64,000 nt of DNA from Ignavibacteria bacterium (GCA_030693705.1 JAUYAB010000008.1:62001-126000); one strand, 5' to 3'. Shown: positions 33,184 through 42,936, numbered from the stretch's first letter. Notes: a model not told the origin generated them from the sequence alone. Numbers and translations are program-made.

Positions 33184-36100
33184 GCTATAGAGGAGACTGA
33201 ATTCCTAATGAATTGTAAATCTTTGCTTCTTTCTTTTTGAGTTAGATATGCTTTTCTTAAAGAATCGTCAGTAATGTTGTTTGACAAAAAGACGATTAAA
33301 CTTTCCGTTAAATTAAAAAATTCTTTCACCTTTATAAAAAGATTTCTTTCAAAATAGATTTCACAAAATAAACTAAGAATTAGCCGGGTAAATTCGGTTA
33401 AACTTTGCTCCTTTATTATTACGTAAGCTTCGTTCAGATAATTGATGTATGACGTTTCTCCGAACCGGTAATGTTGTGCAACCTTCCCCAGCAGGTACAA
33501 ACGTACGGCACGGTAAATTTCATTTGCGGAACAAAGCGAGACATATTTTTCGTTTTGTAAAAAGTTATGCGCCGGTTGATATTCTTTTTTCTGAAGACAG
33601 GCATCAACATAAATCAGAGATGCTAAAACGGAATCATGTTTATTGTCGGTCTCCAGCAAAGCATTGCAGAGGGAAAGTAGTTCCTCTCCGTTTTGATCAA
33701 CGATTTCGCGGCTGCAATAATAGAGGGAAAGAGTGTTAATAAATTTTAGTTGAAGAAAATGTTTCTCGCTCAAATGTCCGGCAGAAATAAATTTTTGATA
33801 TTGTTCCGCATAACGCTTTGCATCTTTCACACTTCCGATAACCGCAAACGTTTTGGCAAGCAAATAGAGGGCTGAAGCTTCTTCTTCTTTATTTTCTGTT
33901 TCCCGAAAAATTCCTAATGCCAGAAGAAGTTCATCAATTGCAGTGGAGTATTCGCAGATAATTAAATGTGTTTCCGCAGAATTAAGTAGTGATAATCCCA
34001 GCCCGTTCTTCTTGCCGATCGTTTGAAAAATCATCTTCGCCTTCCGGTAAGATTCAGCCGCAAGCTCATACTTTGCAGTATCGAAAAGAAATATTCCGTA
34101 ATTCATCCGCAGCAACGCTTCTTGATCCAAATCGCCGATTGCATTGTTGATAAAAAGAGAACTCTTCCAATATTCTTCAGCCAGCTTATATTGCCCTCTC
34201 ATGCTGCAAATGTTTCCAAGATTAACTTGTACCCGGGCAATACGTTGTTTGAGTTTTGCTTCTGTAAATTCCACCAGCGCAGCATTAAAAGAAGTATAAG
34301 CTTTTTCAGCATCGTTGCTTCTATACAACTCCAGCAAACCATTTAGATTATGAACTTTTCCTCTCTGTTCACGTGTTAAATTTTCCATCATCAAAAGTTG
34401 ATTTAAAACTTTTTCCGCTTCACCAAAATTATTTGTGTTCAAATCGGCGTTTACGATCTCAAAAAGAATTTCAGTTTTTTCTTGTTGATTCGTAAACTTA
34501 TCTACTTCTCTTTTCAATATTTTTTTACCCGATTCCACCTCACCCGAAGCGATAAGAAAAATTCCTTTTTTAATTACCAAATCGGTATCCGCATGAATGT
34601 TGTAAACGGTTTCCAACTCTTGTAATAATTTAAGCGCCAGCTCGCTATCACCTGTCTTATGCAAAACGTTTAAGAATTCTTTTCGCACCTCGATCGCAAA
34701 GTTTGGTGAAAGCTGAAGTTGTAATAAGCGAGAGAATATTCTTGTAACATAAACGAAAGCGGAAAGTTCTGTAGCCCTTTGTATTTCATCTTTCAGGCAG
34801 AGATACGCTTCATCATATTTTTCTGCAAGTTCAAATTGGCGGGATATTTCTTTGGGAGAAAAATCATTCATGCCGCCAATGATTACCGCTATTTTTTTAT
34901 GATGTTCAACTTTATCAGCTATTTGTGAATAAACATAGTTCTTTAATCCAATAGAAGTAAAGTGCACAAATCCATTTTGGGTTTGCGAGTGAAGCATGTT
35001 TTTCTTTTGCAGTTCATGAAGAATTTTTTCGATTTCACCATTAAAATCATTAAGAATTGTTTTTGCCTCTTCGTAGGTTAAACCAACATTAAAAGAAGAT
35101 AGAATTGAAAGAGCTTGATTCTCTTCACTGCTTAAATTTACAATTCTTTTCTGGAAAGCGGCGGTTTGCGATACTCCGGAAAACTTTTTTGCTTTTTCTT
35201 CATCAATAAATATTTCATCTTCAGCGAAGATCAACACTTCATCGGCAATCAGCTCTTTTAAAAAAAGCAAAATGTTCCCGGGAAACAAATCAGCATGTTT
35301 TTTTATTAGCGCCGCAACGGCTTTTTGCGGAAAATTTTTAGCAAAGTTTTCTTTTAAAAAAACGGGAATTTCTTTTTGTAAAAAAGGACCAACCGGATAC
35401 TCGGTTTTGTTTGGAATTATTCCCGTTGATAAATCTGTTGTTAGTTCTTCTAGCAAAATGATTTTTGCGCCGTTCAAAGAAAGAATCGGAAGAATCCTCA
35501 AAAGAATTTCTTTTACAACTTCATCCAACAAATTATAATCGTCAAAAATTAAGATGAAATTTTGAGCTTTACTGATTTCCGAAAAGAGCATGCTTAACGT
35601 TTCCACGTCAGGTTGAAAATCTTCATCGAATACTTTTTTATACTCATTAACTTTTTCGTTCGCAGTACCACCAACATACGAGTTGAATATTATTTTTGAT
35701 AAAATAAATTGGAACACTAAGCCGGAATTTTGGAAGGGGAGTCTATCAATAAAAACAACGTTAGGGAAATCGCTAGTAATTTTTTTCGCTAAAAAACTTT
35801 TTCCGCTTCCAGGAATCCCATGTAACACCAGAATTTCGTTTCGCTCTTTGTTTTCAATGTGTTCGGCAATTCTGCCAAGTTCTTTTTTTCGTCCGACAAA
35901 TTGCGTTGCCGAGGTTAAGCTCAAATAATAGTTCTCGACCGGAAGTTGCAATAAAAAGAATAACTGTAAAGCGGATTGAATTCTTTCCGACGGATCTTTT
36001 TTAAGAAGCTGTTGAAGAACCTTAATTAAAACCGGCGGAAACGAAGAAGATTCCGGAAATTGAAATTCCTCTTCAAGGTGCGAGTGATAAATTTCCAATT

Positions 36101-36752
36101 CATCCGTTGCGGCAAAAGGATATTTTCCATAAACAAGATGATAGAGCAAAATGCCAAATGAGTAGAGGTCGGCGCGAGCATCAACATTTTGGTTTAGCAA
36201 TATTTCCGGTGCCAGAAAAAATGAGGTTCCCCGTTTTACATCTTTCAGATTGTCGTCCGCTCTTCTTGTTAAACCAAAATCTATAACTTTAATAATTATG
36301 TTTTCATCGTTTTCGCCGCAGATGATGTTTTCAAATTTCAAATCGAAATAAATGTAATTTGCCAAATGGAGATAACTTAAATATGAAGTTAACTGACCGA
36401 TAACATTGTAAAATATCGTTGGATTTGATTTGAACTTAACGTCTAAAAGAGATTTTCCCTCAAAATATTCGAGAAGAAAAAAGAGACTTCCGCTCTCAAT
36501 TCCAAGAGCCGTATCTTCTTCATCAAGGTTGATGATTGTTCCCGACTCATATGCTTTAATAATATTCGGGTGAGAGAATTTCTTGAGAAGATGATATTCA
36601 TCTAAAAAGGTTTTTATTTCTTCTGCGCCTGTCTGAGACGGAAGAATTTTAATTGCAAATTTTTGTGAGGGAAAAAATTTATCCGCACAAAGAAATACTT
36701 TGCTTCGCCCTTCGCCGAGTAATTTAATGATACCGAATCTTTTGTTGATCAT
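33180..36752 (-). CDS. Ser/Thr protein kinase fused to an ATPase and TPR repeats
   Basis: A 1190-aa signalling protein. The kinase domain (1-270) has a Gly-rich loop (L-L-G-E-G-R-S-K-V), Lys35, Glu52, the catalytic loop Y-F-D-L-K-F-E-N with Asp137, D-F-G at 158-160 and A-P-E at 181-183. The HR of HRD is replaced by Y-F, so it is a non-RD kinase. A STAND/AAA-like NTPase follows, with Walker A G-I-P-G-S-G-K-S at 312-319 and I-L-I-F-D-D-Y-N near 420. Residues 650-1190 are helical TPR-type repeats. It overlaps the Opp permease gene and the sigma-54 activator gene by 4 bp each, so all are one transcript. Confidence 0.9.
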   Translation of the reverse strand: MINKRFGIIKLLGEGRSKVFLCADKFFPSQKFAIKILPSQTGAEEIKTFLDEYHLLKKFSHPNIIKAYESGTIINLDEEDTALGIESGSLFFLLEYFEGKSLLDVKFKSNPTIFYNVIGQLTSYLSYLHLANYIYFDLKFENIICGENDENIIIKVIDFGLTRRADDNLKDVKRGTSFFLAPEILLNQNVDARADLYSFGILLYHLVYGKYPFAATDELEIYHSHLEEEFQFPESSSFPPVLIKVLQQLLKKDPSERIQSALQLFFLLQLPVENYYLSLTSATQFVGRKKELGRIAEHIENKERNEILVLHGIPGSGKSFLAKKITSDFPNVVFIDRLPFQNSGLVFQFILSKIIFNSYVGGTANEKVNEYKKVFDEDFQPDVETLSMLFSEISKAQNFILIFDDYNLLDEVVKEILLRILPILSLNGAKIILLEELTTDLSTGIIPNKTEYPVGPFLQKEIPVFLKENFAKNFPQKAVAALIKKHADLFPGNILLFLKELIADEVLIFAEDEIFIDEEKAKKFSGVSQTAAFQKRIVNLSSEENQALSILSSFNVGLTYEEAKTILNDFNGEIEKILHELQKKNMLHSQTQNGFVHFTSIGLKNYVYSQIADKVEHHKKIAVIIGGMNDFSPKEISRQFELAEKYDEAYLCLKDEIQRATELSAFVYVTRIFSRLLQLQLSPNFAIEVRKEFLNVLHKTGDSELALKLLQELETVYNIHADTDLVIKKGIFLIASGEVESGKKILKREVDKFTNQQEKTEILFEIVNADLNTNNFGEAEKVLNQLLMMENLTREQRGKVHNLNGLLELYRSNDAEKAYTSFNAALVEFTEAKLKQRIARVQVNLGNICSMRGQYKLAEEYWKSSLFINNAIGDLDQEALLRMNYGIFLFDTAKYELAAESYRKAKMIFQTIGKKNGLGLSLLNSAETHLIICEYSTAIDELLLALGIFRETENKEEEASALYLLAKTFAVIGSVKDAKRYAEQYQKFISAGHLSEKHFLQLKFINTLSLYYCSREIVDQNGEELLSLCNALLETDNKHDSVLASLIYVDACLQKKEYQPAHNFLQNEKYVSLCSANEIYRAVRLYLLGKVAQHYRFGETSYINYLNEAYVIIKEQSLTEFTRLILSLFCEIYFERNLFIKVKEFFNLTESLIVFLSNNITDDSLRKAYLTQKERSKDLQFIRNSVSSIA

Positions 36753-38029
36753 GCGTGCAAACGGGGATTAAAGTAGTGTGCTATTTTTTTTCCAAAATCA
36801 TTTATTGTTATAAGTGTTAAAACAATCGCTAAACCGGGAAACAAGATCATCCACCAAGCTTGTGAAAGATATTCCTGCCCGGAATTTATCATTGCACCCC
36901 ACGACGGATATTCATTCCCTACTCCCAGACCTAAAAAACTTAAAGCCGATTCTGAAAGTACAACATTGCCAAATTGAAAAACCGTATTTACAATTACCGG
37001 AGTTGCAATAACCGGTAACGCTTCTTTTAATAAAAGCCTGGCGCCGGAAAGTCCAAGCTGATTTGCGGTTATAAAATAGTCTTTGTTTTTCAGTGAAACA
37101 ACCTCACCTTTAACAATTCGGAATAGGCTCATCCAGCCGGAGAATCCCAAAACCACAATAACCGAAATAAATGAATTACCGAAAAAGGCAAGCACAAGAA
37201 TGATGAAAAATATTACCGGAAAAGTTAAGAACATATCGTTTAACCGGCTGAGTAAAAGATCAGCGATGCCGCCGGATAATCCGGCTAAGAATCCAAGTGT
37301 AATACCGATTAACAAGGAAAGAATAACCGCGCAAAGCCCAACCGAAATAGAGATGCGCGTGCCATAAATGATCCTCGCAAAAATATCTCTCCCAAGTTCA
37401 TCACTGCCCAGAAAAAAAAGTTTAGTGCTTGTTTTAGGTTTTCCTTCTAATATTTGAAAAGCAGAAAGAGGTAAGTGATTTTTCAATCCGTTTTGAAAAT
37501 AGTCAACCCCGGTTTCGGTTACCCGTAAACTATCAACGAAAACAATTCCTTCATCAAAAGAATTTTTTACAACTTCTTTTTTTAGAGAAAGAAATTTATC
37601 CAATTGTCCGCTGTCATTAGTGTTTGACTTAAGATGCAAAACATTTACCGAACTTAGCGGCGGAAGCAGTTGCGTAATTGAAAGATCTTTTTGAAAATTG
37701 TAATTGCTGTTTGTAATAATCGGGGCGAAAAGAAAAACGTAGAAAATTCCCGCCGCGGCATAAGACGAAAAAGAGAAGCTCTTGAATCCACGAAGTTTTT
37801 TCCTCTTAGCATAAAATACAATCGGAATTATTACTAAGAACAAAAGCGACGCAAAACAATCAGCTAAACCAAATGAGAATTGATTAACAGCGGTAGTAAA
37901 ATCTGTTACGAGGAAAATTAAATAAGAAACCAGGAGCGAACCGGTTTTAACCAATAATTGTAAGCGGGAAACAATTGTCATTAGCAACAGTAGAAGAAAA
38001 AAATTGAATACTGAAAAACGATTTCTCAT
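36749..38029 (-). CDS. Peptide ABC transporter permease (OppC-like, extended N-terminus)
   Basis: A 426-aa inner-membrane permease. The ordinary OppC/DppC domain is in the C-terminal half: F-F-L-G-S-D-E-L-G-R-D-I-F-A-R-I-I-Y-G-T-R-I-S near residue 205, and the EAA loop A-N-Q-L-G-L-S-G-A-R-L-L-L-K-E-A-L-P near 325. The N-terminal 190 residues are longer than usual, with three to four extra hydrophobic segments and a periplasmic-looking loop. It overlaps oppB-like and kinase genes by 1 and 4 bp. Confidence 0.9.
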   Translation of the reverse strand: MRNRFSVFNFFLLLLLMTIVSRLQLLVKTGSLLVSYLIFLVTDFTTAVNQFSFGLADCFASLLFLVIIPIVFYAKRKKLRGFKSFSFSSYAAAGIFYVFLFAPIITNSNYNFQKDLSITQLLPPLSSVNVLHLKSNTNDSGQLDKFLSLKKEVVKNSFDEGIVFVDSLRVTETGVDYFQNGLKNHLPLSAFQILEGKPKTSTKLFFLGSDELGRDIFARIIYGTRISISVGLCAVILSLLIGITLGFLAGLSGGIADLLLSRLNDMFLTFPVIFFIILVLAFFGNSFISVIVVLGFSGWMSLFRIVKGEVVSLKNKDYFITANQLGLSGARLLLKEALPVIATPVIVNTVFQFGNVVLSESALSFLGLGVGNEYPSWGAMINSGQEYLSQAWWMILFPGLAIVLTLITINDFGKKIAHYFNPRLHA

Positions 38030-39018
38030 TAATTTAGAAGTCCTTTAACCAATCGTTTATCAATTTTCATACGGATCAAATCGGCAATAAGATTTGTAAG
38101 AATCACCAACAATCCCGCCGTTAGTGTGCAGCCAACAATCAAAGGGTAATCGCGCCCAAGAATTGCATTAACTGCAAGTCGCCCCATTCCAGGAAGGCTA
38201 AAAACCACTTCGGTAATTAACGCGCCGCTAAAAAGAATTCCCAGATCAACCCCGGCATACGCAATAATTGAGTTGAGTGAATTGGGAATGATGTGCCGCA
38301 AATAAATTCTTTTTTCGGAAACTCCATTGGCGCGCAAATAAACAGTATAAAGTTTTTGCTGATTTTCTTCAAAACTTTCTCTAAAATATTTGAAGTAAAC
38401 TGGCAGCCCGGTTAACGCCAAAACAACCACCGGAAGAAAAAGATGATGAAGATAATCGAAGGCAAGAAGAAAAAAGTTTTCCTCAAGCGAACCTACGGTT
38501 TTAACTCCCGACGAGGGAAATAATTTTAGCTGAACGGAAAATAAGTAAATTAAAAAGACACCGCTTACAAACGAGGGGACCGCATACAAAAAGATACTTC
38601 CACTTGAGAGAAATTTATCCAACAATTTTTTGTGATGATGAAAAGCCCAAAAGGCTAACAACAGTCCGCCTACAAATTGGATCGTGAATGCCGACAAGGA
38701 GAAAAAAAATGTGAAAGGAAGAACTTCTGAAATTACCTCGCTTACAGGGCGATGATATTTATAAGAGATTCCCAAATCACCCGAGAAAGCGTTTTCTAAA
38801 AAACTGATATATTGTTTGGAGATTGGTTTATCAAGCTGAAACGAGCTTTTTACTTTTTCAATTAATTGAGGACTAAGATTGGGAGAAAGATATTTTTGAG
38901 ACGGATCGCCGGGGGCAATCCGTACTAAAACAAAAAGAAAACTTACTGTTAAAAATAAAATTAAAACAGAAGTCGCCGCTCGCTTAATAAATAACAGCAT
39001 AAGGACTGAACGCTTCAT
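38029..39018 (-). CDS. Peptide ABC transporter permease (OppB-like)
   Basis: About 329 aa with six transmembrane segments. The OppB/DppB opening V-R-I-A-P-G-D-P is at residues 30-40, and the EAA loop near 235-250 reads L-R-A-N-G-V-S-E-K-R-I-Y-L-R-H-I-I-P-N-S. The late V-V-F-S-L-P-G-M-G-R-L segment is also typical. I take the ATG at 39018; an in-frame TTG at 39030 abuts the oppA-like stop. It forms the channel with the OppC-like protein. Confidence 0.9.
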   Translation of the reverse strand: MKRSVLMLLFIKRAATSVLILFLTVSFLFVLVRIAPGDPSQKYLSPNLSPQLIEKVKSSFQLDKPISKQYISFLENAFSGDLGISYKYHRPVSEVISEVLPFTFFFSLSAFTIQFVGGLLLAFWAFHHHKKLLDKFLSSGSIFLYAVPSFVSGVFLIYLFSVQLKLFPSSGVKTVGSLEENFFLLAFDYLHHLFLPVVVLALTGLPVYFKYFRESFEENQQKLYTVYLRANGVSEKRIYLRHIIPNSLNSIIAYAGVDLGILFSGALITEVVFSLPGMGRLAVNAILGRDYPLIVGCTLTAGLLVILTNLIADLIRMKIDKRLVKGLLN

Positions 39019-39030
39019 CGGTTCATGCAA

Positions 39031-40686
39031 TTACCGCCACAACCAACAATGATGAACCGTTCCCAACGGTGTAACTTCTACGTTTTCAATTTTTTTATTG
39101 TACGCGATAATATTATCTATCCAGTAGAGAAACGTCACCGGCTGGTCACGAAATAAAATCGTTTCAATTTTTTTGTACAGCTCATTTTTTTGCTGCTTCG
39201 AAATTTTCGTTTCAAGCTGATCCAACAGCGCATCAAGTTCTTTGTTCTGATACGAAGGAAAGTTCATCGGTGTAGTTGCAAGGTTAGAATACCACGAAAA
39301 TTTTAGATCAAGCGGAATAGGAATTATCCAGCTTGCCATCCAGGCATCGGCGCTCTTGGTGTTTATTTTGTCGATCAACATTCCCAACTCAACTTGTTCA
39401 ATATTCATTTCAACACCAAGTTGTTTAATCGTGTTTTTAAACAAAGTGGCGGCAAAAATTCTGCGGGGATTGTTTGATGAAATCGTAAGAGTAAACTTAA
39501 ATTCTTCTCCGTTTTTTTCAAGTATCCCATTCCTATCTTTATCCTTCCAACCTTCTTCCGCCAAAAGAGCTTTAGCTTTTTCCAAATCGAATGTGTACGG
39601 AATCAAACTTTCGTTAACCGAATTTTTGAAAATGGGCGAAATCGGACTGCTGGCAAGTTCTCCGTAGCCGCGTAAATAGCTGCCAATAACTTCGTTCCGG
39701 TTAAGCGCCAGTGAGAGCGCTTGCCGGACTTTTGCCGAACCGAAGAGTTTGTTCGGCGTGATGTCTTTATTCTTTTTAAACTTCTCTTTATCAAGATTAT
39801 TCCATCCGAGGTAATCATATTCTCTTCCTTTAAGAGATGAAACAATGAATGCATCCGATTTTTTTAATTCATCAACATCTTCCGGTTTTAAATATTCAGC
39901 TAAATCAACTTCGCCATTTTTTAATTGAGTCAACCGGGCTTTGTAATCCGGAATCACTTTAAAAATGATCCGACCAATATTGCCATCTTTGTGTAAAAAT
40001 GATTTTGGATTTTCTTTGATAATTATCGCTTGATTCTTTTCCCACTTCTCAAACATAAACGGACCGCTGGTTACCGGGTTAAAACTTTCTTTTGCGGTCG
40101 TAATTTCTTTCCGTGGTATCTTATCAAACACGTGTTTAGGAACGAGAGGGAAATCAAGATTGAAAAGTGATGGAGAAGATCCCGACACAAAGAAGATTTT
40201 CAATTTTGTATCGGATAATTTCTCAAAAGTTTTTTCAGCGATGATGTGATTATCTTTTTCTGTGTAAAAAGGAATGAACGAGCCATATAAATAGCTCTCA
40301 ACTGCCGGATCGGAATAAACATCAAAAGAGAAAATAACATCGTCAATCGTAAGCGGCACCCCATCAGACCATTGAACATCATTACGGAGATCAAGTGTTA
40401 TTGAACTGGAGTCGCTGTTCCATTCCCATGATTTCGCAAGCATCGGTTCGGTTTTTAAATCTCCGGCTTTCTCATCCCACGTATGTTTAACAAGCGATAA
40501 AAACAAAAGTTCGTTGATGTTGGCTTCATTAATGCTGAATGAAAAAAGGGGATTGAGTCCTTCTATATCCGAAGGAATTGCGATAACAACTTGCGAAGAG
40601 TTGAGAGGAGATTCTTTTTTGCAGCCGACAAAAATTGATATCAGGAGTAAAAAATATAAAGGAATATTTTTTCGAGTAATAGACAT
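39031..40686 (-). CDS. Peptide ABC transporter substrate-binding lipoprotein (OppA-like)
   Basis: SBP_bac_5 family binding protein, 551 aa. The signal ends in a lipobox (F-V-G-C-K-K), so it is anchored in a membrane. Typical motifs are A-K-S-W-E-W-N near 95, L-R-N-D-V-Q-W-S-D-G-V-P-L near 110, and V-R-Q-A-L-S-L-A-L-N-R near 325. It is the first gene of the minus-strand operon. The 78-bp gap to the divergent ATPase gene must hold promoters for both directions; it contains the inverted repeat AAATTA (40722) / TAATTT (40736). The ligand may be peptides or other solutes. Confidence 0.92.
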   Translation of the reverse strand: MSITRKNIPLYFLLLISIFVGCKKESPLNSSQVVIAIPSDIEGLNPLFSFSINEANINELLFLSLVKHTWDEKAGDLKTEPMLAKSWEWNSDSSSITLDLRNDVQWSDGVPLTIDDVIFSFDVYSDPAVESYLYGSFIPFYTEKDNHIIAEKTFEKLSDTKLKIFFVSGSSPSLFNLDFPLVPKHVFDKIPRKEITTAKESFNPVTSGPFMFEKWEKNQAIIIKENPKSFLHKDGNIGRIIFKVIPDYKARLTQLKNGEVDLAEYLKPEDVDELKKSDAFIVSSLKGREYDYLGWNNLDKEKFKKNKDITPNKLFGSAKVRQALSLALNRNEVIGSYLRGYGELASSPISPIFKNSVNESLIPYTFDLEKAKALLAEEGWKDKDRNGILEKNGEEFKFTLTISSNNPRRIFAATLFKNTIKQLGVEMNIEQVELGMLIDKINTKSADAWMASWIIPIPLDLKFSWYSNLATTPMNFPSYQNKELDALLDQLETKISKQQKNELYKKIETILFRDQPVTFLYWIDNIIAYNKKIENVEVTPLGTVHHCWLWR

Positions 40687-40764
40687 TTTTTTCTCGCAAA
40701 ATTACTGAAACTATTTTTACCAAATTATTATTTTGTAATTTAATAAACAAAATTATACCTGATA

Positions 40765-41535
40765 ATGATACGAATAAATATTAAGTCCGTTACCTTGATT
40801 GTGATAACCGGAAAAAGAATTCTACTGAAGGATGTTACGTTTACAATGAAAGAACACAACATCTACACAATCCTTGGCAAGAATGGCGAAGGAAAGTCGA
40901 CGCTTCTTAAATCGGTAACGGGATTTTTGGATGAAAATACTTTTTCAACTACCGGAACCGTGGTGTTTAATGGTGTTGATTTGTTATCGCTTTCACAAAA
41001 GGCTCTGGTGGAATTGAGAAAATCGAAAATTCAATATGTGTTTCAAGACCCGGTAAATTCTTTCGATCCGTTAAAAAAACTTGGTTACTACTTTAAGCTT
41101 TATGATTTCGACAAAGAAGAAATTAAGAGGGAGTTTAATCATTTCAATCTCGGGGAACCGGAAAAAATCTTTGCTTTATACCCGTATGAAGTAAGCGGAG
41201 GAATGGCGCAGAGAATCGCTGTTATTCTGGCTTTGCTGAAGAAACCAAAACTTCTTTTGCTTGATGAACCAACTTCCGGTATTGATAACGAAACCATTTA
41301 CCTGGTAAAGGAACGTCTGAAAAAATTTGTACTTCAAAACGACTCCATTGCGTTAATCATCACACAAGATTTATCTTTCGCTGAAAATTTTACCGACTTT
41401 ATTGCTTATTTAGAAGATGGAAATCTCTCCGAATTTGTAACATACAATCAGTTTTTTATCGAAGAAGCCGAACCAATTAAAAAATTTCTCCACGCATATA
41501 AGCAGTTGACTAATGAGCCCGCAATTAGCCGTTAA
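40765..41535 (+). CDS. ABC transporter ATPase (OppD-like)
   Basis: A 256-aa ATPase with Walker A G-K-N-G-E-G-K-S-T near residue 38, signature V-S-G-G-M-A-Q-R near 143 and Walker B L-L-L-L-D-E-P-T-S near 167. It lacks the C-terminal oligopeptide-transporter extension of classic OppD. It is divergent from the binding protein and permeases and overlaps the second ATPase gene by 23 bp, so the two form the heteromeric motor of this importer. Confidence 0.9.
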   Translation: MIRINIKSVTLIVITGKRILLKDVTFTMKEHNIYTILGKNGEGKSTLLKSVTGFLDENTFSTTGTVVFNGVDLLSLSQKALVELRKSKIQYVFQDPVNSFDPLKKLGYYFKLYDFDKEEIKREFNHFNLGEPEKIFALYPYEVSGGMAQRIAVILALLKKPKLLLLDEPTSGIDNETIYLVKERLKKFVLQNDSIALIITQDLSFAENFTDFIAYLEDGNLSEFVTYNQFFIEEAEPIKKFLHAYKQLTNEPAISR

Positions 41536-42193
41536 AAATCTCTCTTTTTCCGTAAGCAAAAATTCTTTTTTCGGGAGAAAGAACGAAAAAAAAATATTAG
41601 AAAATATTTCATTCAAATTGGAGAGAGGTGAAATACTGGGTATCGCTGGTCCATCCGGCGGAGGCAAAACGACGCTCGCAAAATTGTTAATCGGAGTCCA
41701 TGAACCAACCGGTGGTGAGATAATAAAGAACCTTTCGAAATCAGAAAAGGGAATGCCTAATCGCATTCAACTATTATTTCAGAATTCCGAAGAGATTATA
41801 AATCCATTCAGAAAAGCTAAAGACGTTCTTGCTGAGGCTATTCAACAAAAAAATGGAAAAGCAGATTCGAACGAAACTGATCTGAAGGATTTGCTTTTGG
41901 ATGTCAACGTCCACGAAAATTTGCTCAATAAATATTGCATGCAACTAAGCGGCGGCCAACGACAGCGCGTTGCATTAGCACGGCTTCTGGCGGTTGAACC
42001 GGAAATACTAATTTTAGACGAACCCTTTTCTGCTCAAGATGTTCAATCGCAGTTAAATTTGTTATTGCTGTTCAAAAAAATTAATACAGAAAAGGGAATT
42101 ACGCTCATCTGCATTTCTCACCAGGAAAATGTTTTGAACAAATTAACTGATAGAATAATTCGCATAAAAGAAGGAAAAGTGGTTTCTGAGTAA
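41513..42193 (+). CDS. ABC transporter ATPase (OppF-like)
   Basis: A 226-aa ATPase with Walker A G-P-S-G-G-G-K-T-T near residue 44, signature L-S-G-G-Q-R-Q-R near 147 and Walker B I-L-I-L-D-E-P-F near 168. The C-terminal extension of OppF is missing, as in its partner. The gene is the last of the divergent pair. Confidence 0.9.
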   Translation: MSPQLAVKNLSFSVSKNSFFGRKNEKKILENISFKLERGEILGIAGPSGGGKTTLAKLLIGVHEPTGGEIIKNLSKSEKGMPNRIQLLFQNSEEIINPFRKAKDVLAEAIQQKNGKADSNETDLKDLLLDVNVHENLLNKYCMQLSGGQRQRVALARLLAVEPEILILDEPFSAQDVQSQLNLLLLFKKINTEKGITLICISHQENVLNKLTDRIIRIKEGKVVSE

Positions 42194-42217
42194 GCGGCAG
42201 AAAAACAGAGGTATGAC

Positions 42218-42240
42218 TTGGTAAACCTGAACCAAATTAT
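42218..42240. repeat. Dispersed intergenic repeat, copy 3
   Basis: TGGTAAACCTGAACCAAAT and flanks; the reverse complement of the copy at 6786-6803 and near-identical to 2835-2857. TGAAT/ATTCA-rich sequence follows it up to about 42310, as it does beside copy 2. Confidence 0.5.
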
Positions 42241-42374
42241 ACTATAAGTGAATGGTTTAATTGTTGTATTATTGAATGAAAATCATTCATCACTCGTTTT
42301 CATTTAACCATGCCGTTAGGTGTTTTTCTATTCTACAACTATTCTTGCCGATTTCCTTTATTCATTTAACTGAT

Positions 42375-42872
42375 TTATAGCTTAACAAATTTAGAAGGCA
42401 GCGCTCCGCATATCGGACAATTTTCTTTCGGCATTCCAAACTCGATATGACCGCAAACCGGGCAGTAATAAATATCCGTTACTTCCAAATCTTTTCCGTT
42501 TGCAGCCGCTTCCAGAGCCATTTGATAAAGTTTGGCGTGCACTTGTTCCGCTTTAACCGCATAGCCGAACATTCTTTTCGCTTTATGATTTTCTGCTTCC
42601 GCTTGCGCTAACATCGGGGGATACATTTCGGTGAATTCATATGTCTCACCGGCAATTGCGGCTTTTAAATTTTCAACCGTTGAACCGATTCCATCTAACG
42701 AATTTAAATGTCCCTCGGCATGAACTCTTTCTGCTTCGGCAGCGGTGTTAAACAATTTCGCAATGTTCGGGAATCCTTCCCGCTCGGCTTTCTTTGCAAA
42801 TGCGCGGTACTTTTGGTTAGCCTGGCTTTCGCCCGCAAAAGCTTCTAACAAATTTTCTTTTGTTGTTTTCAT
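42375..42872 (-). CDS. Rubrerythrin
   Basis: A 165-aa non-haem iron peroxidase. The N-terminal ferritin-like diiron domain shows E-S-Q-A-N-Q-K-Y near residue 15 and E-A-E-R-V-H-A-E near 47, then E-A-E-N-H and K-A-E-Q-V-H. The C-terminal rubredoxin-like domain has C-P-V-C-G-H near 137 and C-P-I-C-G-A near 153. It reduces hydrogen peroxide, typical of anaerobes and facultative organisms. AGAAAGG lies 6 bp before the ATG. A possible peroxide-regulated operator is upstream. Confidence 0.95.
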   Translation of the reverse strand: MKTTKENLLEAFAGESQANQKYRAFAKKAEREGFPNIAKLFNTAAEAERVHAEGHLNSLDGIGSTVENLKAAIAGETYEFTEMYPPMLAQAEAENHKAKRMFGYAVKAEQVHAKLYQMALEAAANGKDLEVTDIYYCPVCGHIEFGMPKENCPICGALPSKFVKL

Positions 42873-42936
42873 TTTAAACCTTTCTGTTTTTGTTGCACAG
42901 TTATTAAAAGAACGATATTTGAAAATTTTCGCTCAC

